From Alligator mississippiensis (taxonomy: Eukaryota; Chordata; Crocodylia; Alligatoridae), in contig NC_081831.1 of NCBI RefSeq assembly GCF_030867095.1, forward strand, positions 48,917,319 to 48,981,318: a stretch of 64,000 nucleotides of DNA, written 5' to 3'. The notes below the pieces were generated by a model. That model made no database searches. It had not been told where the DNA came from and saw only the letters and a program-made list of their open reading frames with translations. The position numbers and the translations under genes were made by a program. This document shows positions 1 to 9,044 of this stretch, in pieces (positions within the stretch are counted from its first letter, which is position 1; every line of letters begins with the position of its first letter).

Positions 1-344
1 GTTCAATGCTTGTTTGAATTTACAAACCACTTTTCACAGATGAGCCTAAAAACAGATGCTTCCTCAGCCTGATGATGGGTTTTTAAACGTGAAAGCTTGC
101 TAAGATATATTTCTCCACCTTTTCAGTTGCTCTACTAAAAGATATCAGATTTACCCAAAGAACCTTGTCTGCCAGTGCCATGTCCTTAGACCAACATGGT
201 TACAACCTACACCCCTAGAACCTGTCCCAGGTCAGCTGACTGGAAGGAAGCAGGGCTCTGGGCACATTCAAGACCCAGGGCTGGGACTGGCAGGGAGAGT
301 TCTCTGGCAGCTGCTGGAGAAGAAGCTCCTGCAGGAAAGGAAAG
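1..344. other. Flanking sequence without recognised gene
   Basis: I see no coding exon, RNA gene or repeat family here. The short open frame starting at 196 runs straight into the microsatellite and has no recognisable domain. The stretch is simply the left flank of the microsatellite that follows. Confidence 0.5.
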
Positions 345-863
345 AAATATATATATGTGTGTATGTGTGTGTATTTATATATATGTGTTTGTGTATGTAT
401 AAATATTTGTGTATATATGTGTATGTATATATGTGTGTATGTATACGTGTGTGGATATGTGTGTGTGTATATATGTTTGTATGAGTATGCATATGTGTGC
501 CTGTGTGTGTGAGTGTGTGTATATAAGTGTGTGTGTGCATATGTGTGTACGTATGTGTATATATATTTGTTTGTGTAAATATACATGTGTGTGTATGTGT
601 GTATATAAGTGTGTGTATATGTGTGTATTTATATATATGTGTTTTTGTGTGTATAAATATTTGTGTGTATATGTGTGTGTATGTGTGTGTGTATTTGTGT
701 GGATATATATGTGTGTGTTTGTGTGTATGTGTGTGTGTGCATTTATATATATGTGTGTGTATCTATGTATATATCTATACGTGTGTATATGTGTGTATGC
801 ATATATATACACACACACATATATACACACAAACACATGTATATACATGTGCACGCACACATA
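345..863. repeat. Compound TG/TA microsatellite (left part)
   Basis: About 500 bp of alternating TG and TA dinucleotides with interspersed TTTG and TATG units; the last part switches to the CA/TA strand sense. Long open frames on both strands here encode only Cys/Val/Tyr or His/Thr/Tyr runs and are not genes. The retrovirus is inserted at its right edge: the 40 bp after 6840 are again CA/TA-rich, so the tract was split by the insertion. Confidence 0.9.
859..863. repeat. Target site duplication, left copy (ACATA)
   Basis: The five bases ACATA immediately precede the TG that opens the 5' LTR and recur immediately after the CA that closes the 3' LTR (6841-6845). Five-base duplications are typical of ERV-L/class III-like and some other retroviral integrases. 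Because the target is CA/TA repeat, a chance match is more likely than usual. Confidence 0.65.
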
Positions 864-969
864 TGTGGTAAAGAAATGAGAAAGATATGACCAAACACCA
901 ACGTGAGAGCAAGCCGTGCTCATAGCATGGGGAGGAGGAGTGATGGGCGCAGTTAGCAGCGTTCCCGCC

Positions 970-1020
970 CATGCTGATTGGCAGGGAATGGGCAGACGCT
1001 GCCCGGTTAAAAGGGGAGCA
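970..1020 (+). promoter_or_regulatory. Core promoter block of the 5' LTR
   Basis: This 51-bp block holds the inverted CCAAT box at 977-981 and the TATA-like TTAAAA at 1007-1012, about 30 bp apart, as expected for a Pol II core promoter. It is exactly the block absent from the 3' LTR (junction about 6502/6503). Confidence 0.6.
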
Positions 1021-1212
1021 CGCAAAAACAACGGGGGGGAACCGCGTAATATCGGAGAGGACTGATCACCCTCGCCGGAGGTCCTGCATCCACGAAAACC
1101 TGGATGGCCCCATCACGATTTGGTCTACCATCTGAGCATACTTAAGAGCTCCTGAGGAATCGGCGAACTAGATTCCTGATACAGCTGTACGAGTTTGTTG
1201 CCTGAAATAGTG

Positions 1213-1218
1213 AGTAAA
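1213..1218 (+). terminator. Variant polyadenylation signal in the LTR
   Basis: AGTAAA is a known single-base variant of AATAAA. It recurs at 6695-6700 in the 3' LTR, followed about 30 bp later by a GT-rich stretch. It is the only poly(A)-like hexamer I see in the expected part of the LTR. Confidence 0.45.
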
Positions 1219-1358
1219 GCGATTTTCTTATCTCACTGCCTCCCCGGTGTGTTTCTGTCAATGGAGGGAGAGACAGAAGAAGGAGGAAAGGCCCGAACCC
1301 TTTTGTCCCCGACCTACTCGAGTGGATTGGGCTCAACCACCCATAGTTAGGTTGCACA

Positions 1359-1376
1359 TGGCGACGAGGATGGGAT
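1359..1376 (+). other. Primer binding site, tRNA-Ser(GCT)
   Basis: Directly after the LTR, TGGCGACGAGGATGGGAT is the reverse complement of the 3' end of vertebrate tRNA-Ser(GCT) plus CCA over all 18 bases, as I recall that tRNA. Serine primers are known for the HERV-S group of class III ERVs. The site overlaps the beginning of the gag frame. Confidence 0.8.
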
Positions 1377-2923
1377 CCTCGGGGAAAAGGGGAAATGAAG
1401 GAGATGCCGATGAGTTAATTAGGCATTGCCCATGGGGAAACCATCACCGGCCCCCAACCACAAACGCCGACGATTTATGGGCTCATGTGGTGTATCATCA
1501 AGCTGGGCAGGATGGGAAGATGGAAGGCTATGTTTCCATCCGCCCGACCGAAGATAGTGAGGAGCCGCCTAAGGAATGGGTCGTGTTGGGTCTCAGTCCC
1601 GCGGCCCTAGGATGTCTCCTTTCCAGCCCCGCAGTTCTTTATCATCCACCCGATAAAAAGCCCGAGGCGTTACTTAGCCATGTCAGGCTTGCAGGCACGG
1701 ATGACCGTACTCCCGCAAAAGAGTATGCCAAGTGTATTCAGTGCCTAAAGGAAGGGAGTGGCTACGAAACCCCTCCCGACAAATTCAACTGCCCCAATCT
1801 TGATCTCGGGGGCACCGAGAATGAAATCCTAACAGCACTCCATAAGAGTCTTGAGGTCAATGGACGGGATGCCACGGAGTGGACGGGACAGAGGTGGAAC
1901 ACGGGGAAAATGATTAATATCCTGTTTCGCTCAGTGACTACCTTGCTGCGGCATGTGACGAACCAAGCCAGCATAATAGATACGCTGACTAGGACAGCCA
2001 AGCAGCAGAGCTCTGCACAGCCTGAGCTGCCACTTAAAGATGGCGCCGCAGGCAAAGAAGAAAGCGTGGTCAAAGAGCCCTGGGTGGGAAACCCCAACGT
2101 TAGAGAGACCCCGTCGGCCCTGCCTGAGGAACCGCCTCCATATAACATCCAGCCGGAGCCGTACTCCGCCCTTCCCACTGATGCAGGCTCACCCGTTCTG
2201 CATGCGAACCCTGTAGCCATAGTGAAGCCTGTCGTCGATGGCGCGGGAACCCGCACCCTTACCACCTTCCGCATGCGCGCTAGAGGGGAACTCCAAGAAT
2301 TAACAAAGGATACCCAACTAAGTCCGGGTGAAACACTGGCAATATGGTTAGGACGACTGATACTAGAGCACGGGTCAGACCTAGTAGACCTGGAGGAGTG
2401 TGCTATCCTACTGCGCCAGGCCGCATGGAGTGGAGGAGCATGTAGCGACGTGACTCACATACTGAGCAACCGAGTTTGGCCAATCCCCCTGTGTGCTGCC
2501 ACGGTCCCAGCGTTGTTGAGCCGAGCTAACGCTTGGCATGCGGACCCGCCCGATGATCCATCACCTGTACAGCTCCTGTACGTGATAGCGGGAGCCAGTT
2601 ATTTAACTTGGGACACCGGACAGTGCCCATTAAACCTGACTTCACACCAGGCGAACAGTGTTTGGCCGCATCACTGGTGCAACAATCCTGGCAAGGTTCC
2701 TGTATCAACGTCAGCAGTGGAGGCCTGTGTTGAGATTTATGGAGGTACGAATACACCCATGTTCCGCTTGTTATTACACCCACTGGTAGGAGGGCTGATA
2801 GGAAATGTTCTTAGCAGTCTGAGAAAGCTTACCACAGAGCGAAAAACCAAGCCTACCTCGCCAGCGATGGTACAGGAGGTACAGGCCATAGGAGCGTGGA
2901 AAGCAATGCCTAGAAAACCCTGA
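1370..2923 (+). CDS. gag: ERV gag-like open frame
   Basis: About 517 codons from the ATG at 1370 (A at -3, G at +4) to TGA at 2921. An earlier in-frame ATG at 1358 spans the LTR/primer-site junction, and the frame is open upstream into U5. The protein should be the structural polyprotein. Visible parts are a basic N terminus starting MGSS, a proline-rich segment with PPPY (2132-2143; a late-domain motif that recruits Nedd4-type ubiquitin ligases), and a C-terminal half with a capsid-like helical stretch (about 2270-2480). I find no CX2CX4HX4C nucleocapsid knuckle. The stop may be premature, since the same frame continues after a second TGA (2945) to TAG at 3116. The identification rests on position and motifs, not strong sequence similarity. 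Confidence 0.75.
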   Translation: MGSSGKRGNEGDADELIRHCPWGNHHRPPTTNADDLWAHVVYHQAGQDGKMEGYVSIRPTEDSEEPPKEWVVLGLSPAALGCLLSSPAVLYHPPDKKPEALLSHVRLAGTDDRTPAKEYAKCIQCLKEGSGYETPPDKFNCPNLDLGGTENEILTALHKSLEVNGRDATEWTGQRWNTGKMINILFRSVTTLLRHVTNQASIIDTLTRTAKQQSSAQPELPLKDGAAGKEESVVKEPWVGNPNVRETPSALPEEPPPYNIQPEPYSALPTDAGSPVLHANPVAIVKPVVDGAGTRTLTTFRMRARGELQELTKDTQLSPGETLAIWLGRLILEHGSDLVDLEECAILLRQAAWSGGACSDVTHILSNRVWPIPLCAATVPALLSRANAWHADPPDDPSPVQLLYVIAGASYLTWDTGQCPLNLTSHQANSVWPHHWCNNPGKVPVSTSAVEACVEIYGGTNTPMFRLLLHPLVGGLIGNVLSSLRKLTTERKTKPTSPAMVQEVQAIGAWKAMPRKP

Positions 2924-3118
2924 ACTGATCGTTCACCGCATGGATGACCACCAGACCGCACACTTAAGGAATGTGCTATGTTCACTTTCCTGCTGAGCAA
3001 GAGTGGTCTGACAAAGAATCAGCTTTGTGGGTTAGGAGATGAGGGGCAAAGGATGCTGGCACTGAACCTAGGCTTCAAGCTTAGGGAGCAGGAGCTAGAC
3101 AGGGAAAAAAATGAGTAG
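2924..3118 (+). pseudogene. Possible gag C-terminal extension
   Basis: After the gag TGA at 2921 and another TGA at 2945, the same frame runs open for 56 codons to TAG at 3116-3118. It ends in a charged segment and a run of seven adenines (3105-3111). The adenine run followed by T sits in codon phase A AAA AAT, one base from the A AAA AAC heptamer that some retroviruses use for -1 frameshifting into pro. The protease frame is indeed -1 relative to gag. The -1 frame, however, meets TGA at 3112-3114. Confidence 0.45.
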
Positions 3119-3558
3119 CGGCCATTGAGATGGGTGATGACGGCCGACCTACGGATGATGAACGCCCGCATGCAACTTATGATGTGAGCGTGACTCCAGA
3201 TTCTACCCCTACCCCTATACGCTTTTTGCTAGATACGGGAGCTCAAGTAAATGGGCTGAGATCTGAGACACCCCACGTTAAGACATCCAAGGTCATCTTC
3301 GTACAAGGGCTGAATGCCATGACATCTGCGCCCGTGGTCAAGTTTTGGATCAACAAAAGGGTATTGCATGGAGTCTTAGGGGGCATAAATATCTTGGGTA
3401 TCCCTGCGATAAAGACGTTGGCCATAAAGAACGTCATATATCTAGCACTCCCATTGACTGTGACATCAGGGGAAAAACACCAGCCAGCATTAGCGAGCTC
3501 TACACCCTGGCGGTATCAGCCAATCCCGACGCACAATGATTTGCAGCTCCAAATCTGA
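3115..3558 (+). pseudogene. pro: ERV protease (pro) region
   Basis: Retroviral aspartic protease. The active-site motif LLDTGA is intact, with the aspartate codon at 3232-3234. Downstream a G-x-x-ILG segment (about 3385-3405) fits the conserved C-terminal part of the retropepsin fold. The first ATG in frame is at 3130. The frame is in phase with RT and integrase downstream and ends at TGA (3556-3558), which lies inside what should be a continuous pro-pol reading frame. This protease would cleave Gag and Gag-Pol during virion maturation. It is flanked upstream by a TGA at 3112. Confidence 0.75.
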
Positions 3559-5220
3559 GATCTTCTGGCTGATTTGTGCAAACGAGAGTGCATCCAGCCC
3601 GTGAAGTCCTCCACCTACCTCTCAGCCAGATGGGGAATCCCCAAACCGGGAAAGTCGACGGAGGCTCGTCTAGTGGTGGACTACTGACAAGCGAATCGTC
3701 GCTGTAAGCTGCTCCAGATGCCCGCCATGCAGACTGTCTTGGACATTTTCAATGGCATAGCCAAGATACAGAGAGGCGGAGAGTGGTTTGCCACCATGCT
3801 AGATTTAAAGGACATGTTTTACTCAATTCCTATACATGATCCGTATGGGATCCTTAATGTGTGTGTAGGTGGACAGATGTTTTCCTGGAAGGTTTGTCCT
3901 CAAGGTTACCGCAACACACCAGCCCTAGCAGTTGCAGCGATGAATGGGACAATCGACAGCTTTGTCCGTACCCGCCCAAAGACTGCAGATGTCCACATCT
4001 GGACCTATGTCGACAATGTTGTTATTATGGGGCACGACCGTGCCGCAGTCTGCATCACTACTGCAAACCTAAAGGACCACTTGAACGATCAAGGATGGAC
4101 AGTGAATCCGACAAAGTCCATGAGTGAGCTGTCCTCGGACATCAAGTTTTTAGGGACATGATTCACTGGACCATGGTGATCGGGGACAGCACACAATGCT
4201 ACCCCGGAGCTGTCCTCACCTTGGCCGACTACGCAGGCAGACTTTCAAGGCTTGCTAGGCCAGCTAAATTGGTTCCATAACTTCATGACGCCATCACATC
4301 TAAAAATTATCCAGCGTCTGCAACAGCAAATCTGTAATAAGATGCGACGTAGAGTCCCATGGAGTGAGCATGACCAAGCTGCACTAGAACAGGTTATGGC
4401 AGAGGTCAAAGTGATGCGCCTGATCGCGCCCCCTGCCGGTAGCCTCCTGACGATTCATGTAGGCTACACCACGGAGCATATCTGGTTTACAGCCAATGAC
4501 ACCAAAACGGGGGAACTCGCATATACGGGTCATCGCACACTAAAAAGCCACCAACATCGATATGGTTGTCTTGGGAAGGTTATGCTCACAGCCCAACTGG
4601 GGGAAAACCTCACAGCGAGCCCAGGTGTGTTTGTCACACTCGGCGGCACCACACTAGGACTGCTTAATCCTAGCAGGATCCACCCAGTGTATCAGGGCAC
4701 TGAGAAGACTTGGAGCGCGCTAGTCCTTCGTCACCAGTATCACTGGTCGGCATGGCAAGTCGCTGATGGAGAGGTGATCTCGGTCACTGAAGAGGACGAT
4801 TCCAGTGTCCTACAATTGTATGGGACCACGTCCCCGGCATGGATAGCTTCAGACGGTACATCCTGCGATGGCGGAGGATATGGATATTATTGTGACCCTT
4901 GCCATGACTACGAGCTCAAAATGTCCCATCCAGAAGAGTCAGTTCAAGCATCTGAACTACGAGGTTTCCAACTAGCTCTTGAACATGCCTACCGTCACCA
5001 CTACGGGACGCTTCCAGTACCTGTTATAGCCGTAGATTCAGAATATATATACAGGATTGTCACCGGAAAGGCGCAAGCTACTGAACACACGACTCTCTGG
5101 GACGATGTCAAGACCATTTTGTCACACTTCTCTGTTCGCCCCTTAATTAAACACATGCTGTCTCACCAACCCGATACAGATCCTGTACATGCCATTATAG
5201 ATCAGCTGCTGGCACACCAA
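3559..5220 (+). pseudogene. pol: ERV reverse transcriptase and RNase H region of pol
   Basis: RT fingers and palm: WGIPKPG, VVDY before a TGA (3685), and LDLKDMFYSIP with a catalytic aspartate (3802). The YXDD box reads YVDN (4006-4017), so one catalytic aspartate is lost. FLG (about 4150) and LLGQLNWF (4249-4272) mark the palm end and thumb. RNase H follows: ASDGTS (Asp 4852), SELRGFQLAL (Glu 4954) and AVDSEY (Asp 5035), then SH near 5161. The frame is shared with pro and integrase. Breaks inside it are TGA at 3685, 4159 and 4177; no indel shifts the frame. The enzyme would copy genomic RNA to DNA, but this copy is inactive by both nonsense and active-site change. Confidence 0.85.
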
Positions 5221-6132
5221 GGATCCATGGATGAGAAGGAAGTGCCTCAGTTACATGTCGCCGATGTTGTAGACATTGATCTCTTTCTCGCTTGGCTCCA
5301 CGAGCACTGGGGACACCTTGGAGCAAAAAGAGCACAAGCACGCTGGAGGGAAGAAGGCAGTGAAGGACTGAGTGTAAAACAATGGAGAAAGATAGTCCAA
5401 GCCCGCTCTGCTTGTGCATGAGAGAAACCAGTGCATCACAAGCACCAAAGAGGCGTCTATGACCCAGCACACTTTGCTCCAGGAAAGGTGTGGCAAGTGG
5501 ACCTGCTCGGGCCACTCCCAGGAGCCAAACCACCGAATAAGGGATTAGTAATTGTGGACCTGGAAACCCGTCAAATCCTCATTCTCCCCACGAGGAAGAC
5601 CACCGCTCCCGTAATTCAGGGATGTCTACAGCTTGCCTTTGCTCATTGGCAGGTACCCCATCTCATACATTCCAATGGAGGACCACCTTTTAACTCCAAA
5701 AGTTTAGAGCGATTCGTGACAGAGCACAATATTCAGTGGCATTACCATCTACCTTACCATCCGCAGTCGAATGGTGTCATGGAGCACCAGATAGGACTGT
5801 ACGAGGAACAGCTAAGACTGAGGGAAAATGGATCGTTTAAGAACTGGACCAAGTACAATAACGATGTACTAATTGCCATGAACGCCACTAAAGCTTTATG
5901 GGATGAATGCACCCCGGTGCCACATCCAGCCTGGAAGCCATGTTACTCATCCCAAAAAACAGTGTGGCTGACCATTCCCACGGCTACCAGTAAGCGTCCG
6001 ACTCCAGTTCCCAGTGTTGTACTTGAGCCCGGCGAGTACCCAAACACCTATCTTGTTTCCCTTGAAGCAGTCACACCCACACACACCGTCTTAGCTCATC
6101 ATAATTGGCTAAGTCGACGCAGTACAGTTTAG
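5221..6132 (+). pseudogene. pol: ERV integrase region of pol
   Basis: N-terminal zinc-binding part: WLHEHWGHLG (5293-5322) gives the histidines; the cysteine half near 5410-5421 is broken by TGA at 5419. The catalytic core keeps the first aspartate (WQVDLLG, 5500) and the glutamate (5782, in SNGVMEHQ). The second aspartate is replaced: HSNGGPPF at 5668-5691 has Asn (codon 5674) where the DDE family has Asp. The C-terminal part runs to TAG at 6130 without a recognisable dUTPase. The enzyme would insert proviral DNA and make the 5-bp duplication. This copy should be inactive. Confidence 0.85.
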
Positions 6133-6144
6133 TACATACTACTA

Positions 6145-6285
6145 ATGAACCCTGAGTTTTGTTTTCCAGCCCAAAGCGGCATGAAGTCGTCGATGCATAA
6201 CACGATGCCAAGGTTCGTCGCCGCGAGTGAACCCTTTGGCGATGACCCCCGGCAGAAACGTCGTGCTGCATCTAGACAGACTTGA
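6145..6285 (+). CDS. Small open frame between pol and 3' LTR
   Basis: A 46-codon frame (ATG 6145, TGA 6283) in the only space where env or an accessory gene could lie. A good 3' splice site (TTTTGTTTTCCAG, AG at 6168-6169) lies inside it, just after its start. The C-terminal part has a basic cluster RQKRR. There is no signal peptide or membrane segment. It may be noncoding, an env scrap or an accessory frame; I do not recognise it. Confidence 0.25.
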   Translation: MNPEFCFPAQSGMKSSMHNTMPRFVAASEPFGDDPRQKRRAASRQT

Positions 6286-6387
6286 TTAGACTTAGTCATT
6301 GCTTAGTATTTTATTATATACCTGTGTTAGATGCTGTATTTGAAGGGAGTTCTTGAGTCCAACCTTGCTTGAGATTGGCATTTGGTC

Positions 6388-6394
6388 AAGGGGG
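6388..6394 (+). other. Short polypurine tract
   Basis: AAGGGGG followed by CA and then the TG of the 3' LTR. Position and composition fit the plus-strand primer of retroviral DNA synthesis, though the tract is short. Confidence 0.6.
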
Positions 6395-6396
6395 CA

Positions 6397-6840
6397 TGTG
6401 GTAAAGAAATGAGAAAGATATGACCAAACACCAACGTGAGAGCAAGCCATGCTCATAGCATGGGGAGGAGGAGTGATGGGCACGGTTAGCAGCGTTCCCG
6501 CCCGCAAAAACAACAGGGGGGACCCACGTAATATCGGAGAGGACTGATCACCCTCGCTGGAGGTCCTGCATCCGCGAAAACCTGGACGGCCCCATCACGA
6601 TTTGGTATACCATCTGAGCATACTTAAGAGCTCCTGAGGAATCGGCGAACTAGATTCCTGATACAGCTGTACGAGTTTGTTGCCTGAAATAGTAAGTAAA
6701 GTGATTTTCTTATCTCACTGCCTCCCCGGTGTGTTTCTGTCGACGGAGGGAGAGACAGAAGAAGGAGGAAAGGCCCGAACCCTTTTGTCCCCAACCTACT
6801 CGAGTGGATTGGGTTCAACCACCCATAGTTAGGTTGCACA
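6397..6840 (+). repeat. 3' LTR with promoter deletion
   Basis: 444 bp, starting TGTGGTAAAG and ending GGTTGCACA. It matches the 5' LTR throughout except for about 16 substitutions and a clean 51-bp gap between GTTCCCGCC and CGCAAAAAC (junction about 6502/6503), which removes the CCAAT and TATA-like elements. The poly(A) variant AGTAAA is at 6695-6700. The open frame of U5 is retained here too. Confidence 0.9.
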
Positions 6841-6880
6841 ACATATACACACATGTATATAGTACACACACCACCTATGA
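6841..6880. repeat. Target duplication and resumed CA/TA repeat
   Basis: ACATA (6841-6845) repeats the five bases before the 5' LTR. The next ~35 bp are CA/TA-rich, matching the tract left of the provirus. Confidence 0.6.
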
Positions 6881-8340
6881 CTCAGAAGCAGCAAGGTATC
6901 ATTTTCACAGTTGCTCATTTGCTTACAGCCCATTTTAAGCAGTGGAATTGGATAAAATTGTCAAAGATTTTGGTTTCTGAGCAATTAGCACTTTCTTTGT
7001 GGAGGGGGAGCATAACAGTAGAAGTAATAAAGAAAATGTATGGATCTAAAACTTGAAGAATTAGGGCTCCAAAAATAAGAGTAAGAGTATGAATCCTTGA
7101 ATCTGCATACTTTACATATACTAAAACGCCTAAGCTATTATCCTGCCACTGTGATGTAACCCATTACTAGGGAGTTATACATTTTGTGGTGTAAAAGGTT
7201 CAACAGGAAAACAGTAAAGCCAACACATTTGTTAATATTTTTGGCCATCTAATACCAACTACAACAGTGTACTGCATAAATAGTAGAATATGAAGTCTGG
7301 CATGGTTCAAAAATGTAGGTGATGTCTGAAATTGGGAAGCGTAGTGTACTCTTTGTTCTACACTCAGAAATTGAGAAAGAATAAGCTTCACCTGCCCTAT
7401 TTCTTTTGTGTAAAAAAGATGAGGTGATCTGTTTTTGCATGCAAAATAGTCTAGGTCCTGAGGCATGATCACAAGCCATAACCTTGATATTAGTTTCTTA
7501 TGTGAAATTATGTAATAGTCCTGTCCTGGCAGGCAGACAGGCCTCAACATGACAAAACTACAGTCTAACTATGACCTCATTTCAGTGGTTTCAACAGAAA
7601 AGTCAAATCTGTGCATGGAGTGTAGACTAACTTCTCCCTTCTAAATGTGGTCCCTCCTTGTTTAAGGCAGTTTGGGTCTCTGGTTTTAGGGAAACCTGAA
7701 ATGGCCAGGATTTGATAGCACCCACTCTGTCTTAATACAGCTGTCATGTGCCTTCTTCAATTGTGTGCTGTTCATGTTACTGCTGCTTTGATCCACTGCC
7801 TCAGCTGGTATTAGGTAACTCATCACAGGATAATACATGAGATCATTAAGAAAAAAAACATGATTTTTGTTATCCCCTTTCTTTTATGTCCTGTCTTTTT
7901 TTCTTCTAGTTTTCATTTGTTAATTTCTACATTGACTTTAATTAGGCTGTTGCTAGACTTCTGACCTTGCTTGCTACAGTACATAAATTTCCAAATCCCT
8001 TACAGCTTTAATCCAAAGTCTTTAGAAGGAAAGCTTGCTATCCAGCTGGGACTCAGAATGACTAGAGTTACATGTACGATTAGGTATAATGTCTGAAATA
8101 TTTTATATTACTTGTTTCCAAGTTCCAAGGCCATTTCTTTCTGTGCCTTGGGGCCTATTAAGCAGCTTTTATATGTTCAGTCTTTCTTGAGCTGGATAAA
8201 AGAAAATTGTTTAAATATTAATGACAAAAACACAGAACTGCTTTCATAGCCACAACCTGCAGGGGAGTCTAAGGGTGCATGGTGCCTGCTCAGAGCCATT
8301 CATGAAGAGGACAGAGATAGGAAGAGTGCTTTAGCAGTGA
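6881..8340. other. AT-rich sequence, no recognised feature
   Basis: Mostly unique-looking AT-rich sequence on both strands. The longest open frames (about 76-116 codons near 7200-7550, minus) have no domain, and nothing marks a promoter or exon. One weak echo was noted: a 40-bp stretch near 7620-7660 (TAGACTAACTTCTCCC) recurs at 9310-9345, so an undefined repeat spans parts of both. Confidence 0.45.
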
Positions 8341-8905
8341 GAAAAAGACATACAAAAAACTAGAACTCTTGGTTCCAAAATGATACCTTTTATTAGACCA
8401 ACTGGAAAATGGCAAAAAAATTGTCATTTTCTGCAAGCTTTTGGGATCAAAGTCCCTTCATCGGGCTCTGGGAAAATTGTAGATGGTACAAGATGGTAAA
8501 AAGTCCCCATAGGCAGGAAATAAACTTCATTTTTGCACAGAGGGAGCTGAAGATGGAAGTCTGTCCTCTGGGTCCATGAGAGTGTCTTTTTGACCTGTGT
8601 TGACTAGATCTTTGATGTGTTGATCAGGTAGAATTCCTTCCCTGGAGGTGTCAGATGGCAGGCAGGGAGGCAAAAAAAACTTCCTTGTTGTTCTGCAATG
8701 AAGTTTTAAAAAGTCCAAAATTGGCTAAAATTCTGCATCTCCCATGTTTCAGGGGTGTACTTGGTAGCTGTGTTGGTCTGTGAAAGACTAAGGGAAGAAG
8801 TGACAAAGGCAGTGGCATGTGTCCCCTTAGGATTATGTCTGCACCTAGCTGTGCAGTCCAAACAGTGCATCTACCTGCATGCCAAACAGACTTCAAACAG
8901 ACAAC
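8341..8905. repeat. Interspersed repeat fragments, Penelope/LINE 3'-end-like
   Basis: The segment ACCTTTTATTAGACCAACT with the following GCAAGCTTTTGGG and CCTTCATC (8380-8465) resembles a widespread vertebrate repeat end that I associate with Penelope-like or LINE 3' regions. A phrase TTGGTAGCTGTGTTGGTCTG (8761-8780) is also typical of such repeats. Class and orientation are uncertain and no RT motif is visible. Confidence 0.35.
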
Positions 8906-9044
8906 TCAGACTCTTCCATTCAAATGCATAATAAAGTTGTTTTGGGTTAGCACTGGTGTGGCCTGGCAGGAGGTAAACTTAAGATTTAAAATTTAGATTT
9001 AAGATTTAAATTTAAATTTTAGTTTTAAGATTTAAAATTAAAGT

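Larger units (their letters stand above)
864..1358 (+). repeat. 5' LTR
   Basis: 495 bp, opening TGTGGTAAAG and closing GGTTGCACA. It contains an inverted CCAAT element (ATTGG, 977-981), a TATA-like TTAAAA (1007-1012), a variant poly(A) signal AGTAAA (1213-1218) and a GT-rich stretch near 1247-1258 that suits a cleavage downstream element. From these U3 would end near 1035 and R near 1230. It aligns to the 3' LTR end to end except for a 51-bp block (about 970-1020) missing from the latter. Confidence 0.9.
864..6840 (+). mobile_element. Endogenous retrovirus, env-less, probably class III-like
   Basis: A complete proviral layout is visible: LTR (864-1358), primer binding site, gag, pro, pol (RT, RNase H, integrase), purine tract, LTR (6397-6840), flanked by a 5-bp duplication. 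No envelope-like frame lies between pol and the 3' LTR. The tRNA-Ser primer site and 5-bp duplication suggest class III (ERV-L/ERV-S-like), but that is inference. By hand alignment the LTRs differ at about 16 of 444 positions plus one 51-bp gap, and 12 of the 16 are at CpG/TpG/CpA sites. Coding regions show no frame-shifting indel within pol, only point nonsense and missense changes, so the insertion is moderately young but not functional. Confidence 0.9.

Noticed and set aside
215-1031. Long open frames on both strands over the microsatellite
   Set aside because: They translate TG/TA/CA repeats into Cys/Val/Tyr or His/Thr/Tyr runs and have no gene signal.
1762-2274. 170-codon minus-strand frame over gag
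   Set aside because: Shadow of the gag frame; no domain and no independent signal.
6133-6396. Envelope gene of the ERV
   Set aside because: Only about 260 bp, with no signal peptide, fusion peptide or transmembrane segment.
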